Assembly: GCF_900091625.1 (NCBI RefSeq)
Contig: NZ_FMIC01000002.1
Location: forward strand, 682,001-746,000
DNA length: 64,000 nucleotides
Reading direction: 5' to 3'
Source of the DNA: Micromonospora peucetia
GTDB lineage: Bacteria > Actinomycetota > Actinomycetes > Mycobacteriales > Micromonosporaceae
Each line of letters opens with the position of its first letter. The stretch's first letter is position 1. Shown here piece by piece: positions 19,375 through 25,759 of this stretch. Position numbers and translations under genes: made by a program. The notes under the pieces are model-generated. The model was given only the letters and a program-made list of their open reading frames with translations. It was not told where the DNA came from and ran no database searches.

Positions 19375-20397
19375 TCACCGCTCACTCCCGGGCTCCGGGC
19401 CGGGCGCCCGGCCCCACCGCAGCAGGCATCCTCCGAACGACATCCCCCCGCCGAACGCCAGCAGGAGGACGAGATCGCCGTCACGGAGCAGTCCGGCCCG
19501 GTTGGCGTGGTCGAGGGTGAGTGGCACGGAGGCGCTGCCGACGTTCGCGTACTCCTCCACCGTGCGGTGCGTGTGCGCGGCGGTCAGCCCGCACGCGCGC
19601 ACCAGCTCGTCGAGGAGCAGACCGTTGGGCTGGTGCGGCACGACGTGCGCGACGTCTGCCGCACCGACGCCCGCCCTGGCCAGCAGCTTGTCCACGAACG
19701 GCGGGACCTCCTGCAGGACGATCCCGGTGACGCCCCGGCCGTGCATCCGGAAGAAGTGGCCGCCCTCCGCCACGGTCGTCGCCGACGCCGGCAGCCTGCT
19801 GCCGCCCGCCACCACCCGAATCAGGTCGCTGGCGTCTCCCCTGCTGGCCAGCTCGTACCCGACGACACCGCGCCCCGGTGGCACCGCCCCCACGACGGCC
19901 GCTCCCGCGCCGTCGCCGAACAGCACGGCGGTACGCCGGTCGTCGAAGTCCAGGATCCGCGAGTACACGTCGGCGCCGACCACCAGCGCGTGTGCGCCCG
20001 GCCGGTCCGCCACCAGCGCCTGTGCCAGCACCAGGGCGTGCACGAATCCGGCGCACACCGCGTTGACGTCGAAGCACGCGGCCCCGTACGCGCCGAGACG
20101 TTCCTGCACCAGGCAGGCCGTCGGCGGCTGCGGGTGATCCGGGGTCGACGTCGACACGACGAGGTAGTCGACGCGGTCGACGCCGAGGCCGGCGTCCCGC
20201 AGCGCACGGGCCGCGGCCCGTGCCGCGAGGTCGGAGGTGGCGTCCTCCGCCGCCGCGAAACGGCGCGAACGAATGGCGGTCTTGCGCACGATCCATTCCG
20301 GGCTCGCACCCGGTACCCGACGCGCGATTTCCTCGTTCGGCAATGCTCGCGCGGGCACCCAGGATCCGGTACCCAGAATTCCAACGGATGAGGACAC
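19375..20397 (-). CDS. 3-oxoacyl-ACP synthase III (FabH-like)
   Basis: The 340-residue ketosynthase III has the catalytic Cys in DVNAVCAGFVHAL, His in VPHQPNGLL and Asn in YANVGSASVP, with terminal GGGMSFGGCLLRW. All three catalytic residues are intact. Such enzymes condense an acyl-CoA with malonyl-ACP, or transfer acyl groups to carriers. Start GTG 20397 is chosen since GGAGG lies five bases upstream; TTG 20409 is an alternative. It is the first gene of the long minus-strand operon. In this context it could build or load the short acyl chain on the free carrier protein. This differs from known isonitrile pathways, which begin with a fatty acyl-AMP ligase. Confidence 0.85.
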   Translation of the reverse strand: MSSSVGILGTGSWVPARALPNEEIARRVPGASPEWIVRKTAIRSRRFAAAEDATSDLAARAAARALRDAGLGVDRVDYLVVSTSTPDHPQPPTACLVQERLGAYGAACFDVNAVCAGFVHALVLAQALVADRPGAHALVVGADVYSRILDFDDRRTAVLFGDGAGAAVVGAVPPGRGVVGYELASRGDASDLIRVVAGGSRLPASATTVAEGGHFFRMHGRGVTGIVLQEVPPFVDKLLARAGVGAADVAHVVPHQPNGLLLDELVRACGLTAAHTHRTVEEYANVGSASVPLTLDHANRAGLLRDGDLVLLLAFGGGMSFGGCLLRWGRAPGPEPGSER

Positions 20398-20785
20398 AGC
20401 AGCCTCCAAAGAGGAGAGGCATTTCGTGCCTGCAAATTAGCCCAGCCGAACCATCGACCGCAATCACATGAGCCACTCGCCGACGCGACCCGCCGCACAA
20501 ATTACCAAGCGATGGTGGAAACAATTTCGAGGCGATGGAACGCGCAATTTCCGGACCACCGAGGACTCTCCGCCGGCACCTCGGCGCACGGTTCACCCGT
20601 GCAGTTCCTCCCGGCCCGGACATGACAGGCGGGGATGGGATCCGGCGCGTCTCCGCCGCCATGCTGACGGCACGACCGACCGCGCGGCTCGGGCTGCGGT
20701 ACGGCCGGCGACCGCTGGGGCGGGCCGGTGGAAGCCGACGCCGGCGCCTCGTCGGGAACGACCAGGACCGGACGGAGGCCACCTG
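20398..20785. promoter_or_regulatory. 388 bp divergent intergenic region
   Basis: This separates the minus-strand metallophore operon from the plus-strand small ORF/kinase pair, so it should hold both promoters. The part from 20430 to 20560 is less GC-rich than its surroundings (for example CCGCACAAATTACCAAGCG). No clear palindrome or full -10/-35 pair was found by eye, and open frames here have no coding character. Confidence 0.5.
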
Positions 20786-21085
20786 ATGAAAGCGCAGCCC
20801 GTCGGGACGACCCACCCCGCGGCCGAGCCCGGCGGGTGGCAGCCGCCCGACGCGACGGTGCGGACGGATCCAGATCGGCGCAAGCGCACCGTGACGGATA
20901 CCATGCAGTACGTGGCGATCGGAGTCCCGGAGGCGACCATGCCGACCGCGCCGCCGTCCGCGCCGGCACGTCCGGCCACGCCGATCGTGCCGCTGCCGAC
21001 CGGCACGTACCGCGTCCGTCGACAGCCGGGGCGTGGGCCGGTGCCGACCGGCACGCACCGCGTCCGTCGGGAGCCGGGGCGATGA
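20786..21085 (+). CDS. Small 99-residue repeat peptide, unknown
   Basis: I do not recognise this gene. ATG 20786 has GGAGG seven bases upstream (GGAGGCCACCTGATG), and the stop overlaps the ATG of the kinase-like gene (ATGA), so the two are translationally coupled. The C-terminal third repeats itself: PTGTYRVRRQPGR then PTGTHRVRREPGR, separated by GPV. The rest is Pro/Thr/Ala-rich with a short hydrophobic stretch MQYVAIGVPEA. It has no signal peptide, Cys or membrane span. It could be a partner or regulator of the pseudokinase, or a basic peptide with another role. Coding is supported mainly by the ribosome site and coupling. Confidence 0.5.
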   Translation: MKAQPVGTTHPAAEPGGWQPPDATVRTDPDRRKRTVTDTMQYVAIGVPEATMPTAPPSAPARPATPIVPLPTGTYRVRRQPGRGPVPTGTHRVRREPGR

Positions 21086-22275
21086 CGGTCACCGGGACCA
21101 GGCCCGCCGGCCTGACGCGGGACCCCGCCACGCCGGCGCACGCCCTGTCGACCCCGGGCATGCGTCGGGCGAGGTGGTGCGTCCTGGCGGGCGCCGCGAG
21201 CGGAATCGCGACGTGCGTGCTGCTCGCGGCGCTGGAGATGCGCCGCGAACCCGATCCGCGGTGGACCGTGTCCGGCGCGGTCGGGTCACTGGTGCTGGTC
21301 GTGGCGCTGGCCGGGGCCCTGTACCGGTCGGTCATGCCGCGGCTGGCCGCGACGACCGGCCGGTGGCTGCTCGCCGGCTGTGCCGCCGCCGCCGGGCTGT
21401 CCGTGCCGCTGGTCGGGCCGGTCGGCGGCACCCCGGGGCGGAGCTGGGCGTTCCTGGGCGCGGCACTGGTCGGGGCCGCGCCACTGCTGCTGCCGGTCCG
21501 CTACGCGGCGACCCTCATGGCCGCGACGGCCCTGGTGTCCGCGGCGACGGCCTGGTGGTTCGGCGGGCCGGTGGGCGACGCGGTGACCGTCACGGTGGTG
21601 CTCGGGCTGTCGGTGGCGGTGTGGAACGTGCTGCACCTGTGGTTCTGGACGTTCCGCGCACAGGCCGGCGAGGGGCGTGCCGCGCTGGCCCGCCTGGCGG
21701 CGACCGAGGAACGGCTGCGGTGTGCCGGGGACGTGTACGCCCTGCTCGCGAACGAACTGTCGGCGATCGTCCTCAAGGCCGAGCTGGCGTCACGGCTGGC
21801 GCTGGTCGACGGGGAGCGGACCAGGAAGGAGGCCACCGAGATGCGGGTGCTCGCGGCGGCCGCGCTGGCCCGGATGCGCGAGGCCGTGCACGGCTACCGC
21901 AGCGTCGGCCTGCGTGAGCAGACGGACACGGTGGTACGGGTACTGGGGAACTCCGGCGTGCGGTGCACCGTGACGCTGCCGGAGCAGGACCTGCCGCCCG
22001 CGCTCGCCGAGCCACTGGTGTCCGTGCTGCGGGAGGCCGGCACCCACGTGCTGCGGCACGGCGGGGCACGGTGGTGCACCGTCGAGATCGTCCGCGCGGC
22101 GTCCACGGCACGGCTGACGGTGGTCAACGACGGCGCCGGCGACGAAGTTCCGGGCATCGACGGCAGCGGGCTGCCGGGACTCGCCGACCGCCTTCGGGAC
22201 GCGGGCGGCACGCTGCGCACCTGGCGGGAGGGCGACACGTTCACCGTGGAGGCCACCGTCCGCGCGGAGTCGTGA
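21082..22275 (+). CDS. Histidine kinase-like pseudokinase (DesK family, His lost)
   Basis: The 397-residue protein has five or six hydrophobic segments (about 30-200) and a HisKA_3/HATPase-like cytoplasmic part. The dimerisation box reads RLRCAGDVYALLANELSAIV, where kinases have RDLHDLL, so the phospho-acceptor His is Tyr. The N-box is REAGTHVLRHG, with His in place of the ATP/Mg-binding Asn. The G-box DGSGLPGLADRL is kept. Compare the intact kinase at 3266-4537. It is therefore probably catalytically dead and acts as a sensor that modulates another kinase or regulator. No response regulator gene is adjacent. Confidence 0.8.
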   Translation: MTVTGTRPAGLTRDPATPAHALSTPGMRRARWCVLAGAASGIATCVLLAALEMRREPDPRWTVSGAVGSLVLVVALAGALYRSVMPRLAATTGRWLLAGCAAAAGLSVPLVGPVGGTPGRSWAFLGAALVGAAPLLLPVRYAATLMAATALVSAATAWWFGGPVGDAVTVTVVLGLSVAVWNVLHLWFWTFRAQAGEGRAALARLAATEERLRCAGDVYALLANELSAIVLKAELASRLALVDGERTRKEATEMRVLAAAALARMREAVHGYRSVGLREQTDTVVRVLGNSGVRCTVTLPEQDLPPALAEPLVSVLREAGTHVLRHGGARWCTVEIVRAASTARLTVVNDGAGDEVPGIDGSGLPGLADRLRDAGGTLRTWREGDTFTVEATVRAES

Positions 22276-22299
22276 CCAACGGCCGGCGGTCCCGCACCC

Positions 22300-22346
22300 G
22301 GGCGGCGTTTCGTGCCCACCTCGGAGGTGGGCACGAAACGCCGCCC
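22300..22346. terminator. Bidirectional hairpin terminator
   Basis: A perfect 22 bp inverted repeat (22300-22321 and 22325-22346) with a CGG loop lies between the convergent kinase-like gene (stop 22275) and the IDI-like gene (stop 22352). It would end both transcripts. Confidence 0.75.
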
Positions 22347-22351
22347 GAAGC

Positions 22352-22936
22352 TCAGCCGATGGCCGTGAGCGCCCCGCCGGGCAGGAGGCACTCGTCGGCC
22401 GTGGGCCAACGCGTCGGATCGTCGCCCAGGGTGATGAGCTCGGCGACCTGGAGTCGGCACCACGGCGACACGGAGATGTCGCCCGTGCCCACCGCGTACA
22501 CGAAGTCCGCCCAGTCGACCCATTCGAAGTCGCCGATCGCGGCCGGGTCCGGGGTCGGACGTTCGTCGGTCACCACCCGGAACACCGGGGACACGGCGTT
22601 CTCCGCCACGCCGTTGTCCATCACCGCGCGGTACCGGAACGCGGGCAGGACCAGCTCCGGCGCGGGCGCCGCCAGGCCGAGCTCGGCACGCACCGTACGG
22701 GTCACCGCCGCGGGAACCGGCTCACCGGGCGCGGGGTGCCCGTAGCACGAATTCGTCCAGATCCCCGGCCAGGTGCGTGTCCGGTCACTGCGCATGGTGA
22801 GCAGCAGCTTCGCGTCGGTGGTGAAGACGTAACAGGAGAACGCCAGGTGCAACGGCGTACGCAGGTGGTGCACCGTCGCGCCCTCGGTGACGCCCACCGG
22901 CCGTCCCTCTTCGTCGAGCAGCACGACCTGCGCCAT
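22352..22936 (-). CDS. IDI-1-like Nudix protein with replaced catalytic residues
   Basis: The 194 residues align along their length with type 1 isopentenyl diphosphate isomerase (LHLAFSCYVF, WPGIWTNSCYGHP, RAELGL, ENAVSPVF, FEWVDWADF, SPWCRLQ). Against E. coli IDI recalled from memory, metal ligands H25, H32, H69 and E114 are kept as H23, H30, H67 and E112. The catalytic Cys67 position is Tyr65, with a Cys one residue earlier, and the catalytic Glu116 is Ala114. Normal allylic isomerisation should be impaired. In an operon with a prenyltransferase and isonitrile synthase it may act on a prenylated intermediate instead, for example as a proton-donating cyclase or isomerase. ATG 22936 follows GGGAGGG; the upstream TTG has no ribosome site. 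Confidence 0.8.
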   Translation of the reverse strand: MAQVVLLDEEGRPVGVTEGATVHHLRTPLHLAFSCYVFTTDAKLLLTMRSDRTRTWPGIWTNSCYGHPAPGEPVPAAVTRTVRAELGLAAPAPELVLPAFRYRAVMDNGVAENAVSPVFRVVTDERPTPDPAAIGDFEWVDWADFVYAVGTGDISVSPWCRLQVAELITLGDDPTRWPTADECLLPGGALTAIG

Positions 22937-22957
22937 GGTGTCCCTCCCCAACGGGAT

Positions 22958-23923
22958 TCAGCTTGCCTGGGCGAAGGCGGCGGCGATCACGGTTCCCCAT
23001 CCGGTGCTCGCCACCTGCAACGGCACCAGTTTCGCCCGGGGCCGCAGGAACGCCAGCGCGTCGGCGAGGGGCTTGCCGCGCACGCCACGCCAGGTTCCCG
23101 ACACGTGCACCAGCGCGAACGCGATGGCCGCGATCATCGGGACGGCGCCCCAGGTGAACCCGCCGATGGCGAGCACCGAAACGCACACCGTGGAGCCACC
23201 GACCGCGATCAGGCCGCTCGCGACCGCCATCGCGCGGGTCAGGCCCAGTGCGCGTACGCACGTGCGGATGTTGAAGGCGGCGTCCTCCGGCCAGTCCTCG
23301 GCGGTGTTGACCATGACGATGCCGACCTGGTTCAGGCCGAACCCAATGATCACGGCCAGCAGTGGCCACGACAGCTCACCGGGCACGGACCGTACGACGA
23401 CGAGCATCGGCAGCCAGATCAGCACCGCGGCGAGGCCGGGGATCTGCCCCACGCCGGAACTCTTCAGGTACACCGGTGGAATGGAGTACTGGGCGCCGAT
23501 CCAGAGGGTGAACGCGACCAGGGGCAGGATGTCCCAGTGCCCGGTGCGGAAGGTGAAGTAGGTCGCGAGGGCGAGCACGCCCGCGCCGGTGGCGGCGATC
23601 TGCCACCGCACGTTACGCAGCCCCAGCCCGTACACCGCCTGGGACAGCCAGGTCTTGTAGACGGCGTCGACGTCGCGGTCGGCGTACGCGTTGGTCATGT
23701 CGATGAAGTGCATGATGGACAGCGCCATCACGATCACCAGTGCGAAGTGGACCGACGCCAGGGTGCCCACGTCGTCGACCGACAGCAGCGACGGGATCGC
23801 GTAGATGGCCAGCATGACGGGCAGGAACTCGACCCGGCGGATGCGGATGGAATGGTAGATCGGGCGCCGCGCGATGGTCGCGGCCGGTGTGGGCGCGCCC
23901 GCGCGCGCCTCGTCGACGGTCAT
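22958..23923 (-). CDS. UbiA-family membrane prenyltransferase
   Basis: The 321-residue protein has about eight or nine hydrophobic segments. Aspartate-rich motif 1 is NAYADRDVD (NxxxDxxxD form), with motif 2 in NTAEDWPED; both bind prenyl diphosphate through Mg2+. UbiA enzymes move a prenyl group to an aromatic or similar acceptor in the membrane. ATG 23923 has GAAGGAAG upstream. It lies between the PvcB-like oxygenase and IDI-like genes in one operon, so the likely acceptor is the aromatic isonitrile made by the upstream enzymes. That logic recalls the cyanobacterial hapalindole pathway, where the prenyltransferase is of a different, soluble class. Acceptor and chain length are unknown. Confidence 0.85.
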   Translation of the reverse strand: MTVDEARAGAPTPAATIARRPIYHSIRIRRVEFLPVMLAIYAIPSLLSVDDVGTLASVHFALVIVMALSIMHFIDMTNAYADRDVDAVYKTWLSQAVYGLGLRNVRWQIAATGAGVLALATYFTFRTGHWDILPLVAFTLWIGAQYSIPPVYLKSSGVGQIPGLAAVLIWLPMLVVVRSVPGELSWPLLAVIIGFGLNQVGIVMVNTAEDWPEDAAFNIRTCVRALGLTRAMAVASGLIAVGGSTVCVSVLAIGGFTWGAVPMIAAIAFALVHVSGTWRGVRGKPLADALAFLRPRAKLVPLQVASTGWGTVIAAAFAQAS

Positions 23924-23969
23924 GGTGTCTTCCTTCGGAGTTGAGGGCCGTGAGCGCCCCCGACCGTGG

Positions 23970-24776
23970 TCAGAGGATCTGGATCCGCTGAAGGTGCCGG
24001 GAGGAGTTGCCGCGGAAGGCGTTGCGGCCGTGCAGCAGCGCCTGGTTGTCGACGGCGACGATGTCGCCGTCGGCCCACTCGTGGTGGTAGCAGACGTCCG
24101 GGTGGTGCAGCCGGTCGCGCAGGTCGACCATGAACGGCTCGGCCTCCTCCGCCGACCTGCCGCCGACGGAGACCCACACCGGGTTGCGGTAGCGCTCCGG
24201 ATCGAGCGGCTCGCCGTACCGCATGATCGTCTCGCCGGTTTCCGAGTGCGTGGTGAGCAGGGGCGACACCGTCTCGCCGCCGTAGTAGCCGAGCTTCTCC
24301 GTGCGGTAGCTGACCTCCGTCGCCGCCCACTCGCGCACCAGCTCCGGCGAGGCGCGCCGAATCACGTCGGTGCTGTCGGAGAACACCGTCTCGCCGCCGC
24401 CCCCGGGCACCGGCGCCTCGACGCACTGGAAGAGGAAGTACCGCGGCGCGGCCCGCGCGAACGCGCCGTCCCAGTGGAACGGCACGTCCGTGCGGCTGAA
24501 CAGGTAGTTCTTCGGTTCCTCCTGCACCACCAGGTCCAGGACGGCGCCGAAGTCCCAGGTCAGCACCTCGCCCCAGGTCTCGCAGTAGGTGAGCAGGTCC
24601 TCCCTGCTCAGCAGCGGGAAGCCGCGTAGCACGACCACCTTGGACTCGATGGTCCAGCGCTCCAGCGTCGCGGGCGCGATGTCCCGCAGGTCTGCGCCGT
24701 CGTGCTGCGCCGTCACCAGCGTGCCGAACGGTGCCAGCGGCGTCCGGTCGACGCGCAACTCGCCTGCCGTGGTCAT
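23970..24776 (-). CDS. PvcB/IsnB-type Fe(II)/2-oxoglutarate oxygenase
   Basis: The 268-residue TauD-fold enzyme has iron ligands H101 and D103 (FHWDGAF) and H249 (LLHGRNAF), and a 2-oxoglutarate-binding Arg at 260 or 264. Features such as YLFSRTDVPFHWDG, GGGGETVFSD and HHEWADGDIVAVDN fit the partner enzymes of isonitrile synthases. These enzymes desaturate or decarboxylate the isocyano amino acid, commonly to a vinyl isonitrile. Its ATG overlaps the stop of the IsnA gene by 4 bp, a pairing that is itself diagnostic. It is not close to the ScoE-like enzyme at 14093-14968, which lacks these motifs. Confidence 0.82.
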   Translation of the reverse strand: MTTAGELRVDRTPLAPFGTLVTAQHDGADLRDIAPATLERWTIESKVVVLRGFPLLSREDLLTYCETWGEVLTWDFGAVLDLVVQEEPKNYLFSRTDVPFHWDGAFARAAPRYFLFQCVEAPVPGGGGETVFSDSTDVIRRASPELVREWAATEVSYRTEKLGYYGGETVSPLLTTHSETGETIMRYGEPLDPERYRNPVWVSVGGRSAEEAEPFMVDLRDRLHHPDVCYHHEWADGDIVAVDNQALLHGRNAFRGNSSRHLQRIQIL

Positions 24777-25759
24777 GACGCGATCTCCTCCTGCCGGAAG
24801 TGGGGGTTGACGTAGTGGCTCGGCCGGCCGTTGCGCCAGACGAGCGAGGCCCGGTCGCTCTCGGCCTGGCTGCGCTTGACCAGCGTCAGGGTGAGGCCGT
24901 CGTCGAGGACGACGCCGTGCCACGGCGTCAGCCAGCTGTCCCTGGTACGGATGAGGTGTAGGCCGATCTTCTCGGCGTGCCGGGGCTGCGGGTGGATGGA
25001 CAGCCGCAGCGAGTCGGGGAACATGGTGCCGACCAGGTCTCCCCAGGCCCTGCTGCGCTGGATCATCTGGTAGGCGAACTCCTTGCAGTGCTCGCGCAGC
25101 TTGGTCCGGCTCAGGCCGGGGTGCAGCGGGGCCTGGTCCTCGAGCATGAAACGGTGCATGCCGTTGAACAGCGACCGGGCGCCCAGGTCGGTCAGCACCT
25201 CGGCCCGGATGTCCGCCAGGGGCGTGGCGTACCCGTCGAGGAGCAGCCGGCGCATCTCGTCGTAGGACATCGCCCCGAACGCGTCGTCGAGGGAGTACAT
25301 CGACACCGAGGACGCGCCGGTCTGGTCGATGATGCGTTGCAGCTCCGTGCGGTACGCGGTCACGTCCTCGTCGGGGATGCCGAGCAGGTCGGAGAAGACG
25401 TGGCCGTCGGAGCAGATGAGGATGCGCGCGCCCGTCGGGTGGTAGTGGCTGACCTGCTCGCAGAAGGACTGGAGGAACTCGACGGAGATCCGCTCACCGA
25501 GGTCGGGCAGCGAACCGACCACCTTCTCCGGGTTGCGCGACTTCGCGGGGAACGCCGGCAGCACGAAGTGCAGCGGTTCGCCGCTGCGTACGTAGTGGCC
25601 CACCCGCTCCTCGTGCGTCGCGAAGCAGTCGTCGCACGGCTGCCCTCCGCACGGGTCGTCGGCGTGCTCGAGACGGCGGAAGCGGAAGACCAGTTCGAGT
25701 ATCTGCCGGGCGAGCGTACGCTCGCGGCCATCGACCTGTTCGTCCTCGGCAACGGTCAT
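24773..25759 (-). CDS. PvcA/IsnA-family isonitrile synthase
   Basis: The 328-residue protein carries the family hallmarks LPAFPAKSRNPEKVVGSLPD (about 67-86) and RILICSDGHVFSDLLG (about 112-127), plus SRAWGDLVGTMFPDSLRLSIH and TPWHGVV near the C-terminus. PvcA/IsnA enzymes build an isonitrile on the amino group of Tyr or Trp with ribulose 5-phosphate as carbon donor. An early Cys cluster (CGGQPCDDC, about 37-45) is present. ATG 25759 overlaps the LAL regulator stop by 4 bp and has only a weak ribosome site, so it is probably translated by coupling. The amino acid substrate (Tyr or Trp) cannot be decided by eye. Confidence 0.92.
   Translation of the reverse strand: MTVAEDEQVDGRERTLARQILELVFRFRRLEHADDPCGGQPCDDCFATHEERVGHYVRSGEPLHFVLPAFPAKSRNPEKVVGSLPDLGERISVEFLQSFCEQVSHYHPTGARILICSDGHVFSDLLGIPDEDVTAYRTELQRIIDQTGASSVSMYSLDDAFGAMSYDEMRRLLLDGYATPLADIRAEVLTDLGARSLFNGMHRFMLEDQAPLHPGLSRTKLREHCKEFAYQMIQRSRAWGDLVGTMFPDSLRLSIHPQPRHAEKIGLHLIRTRDSWLTPWHGVVLDDGLTLTLVKRSQAESDRASLVWRNGRPSHYVNPHFRQEEIAS

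Noticed and set aside
20468..20785. Upstream extension of the small repeat-peptide frame from ATG 20468
   Set aside because: No ribosome site and random composition; the GGAGG site places the start at 20786.
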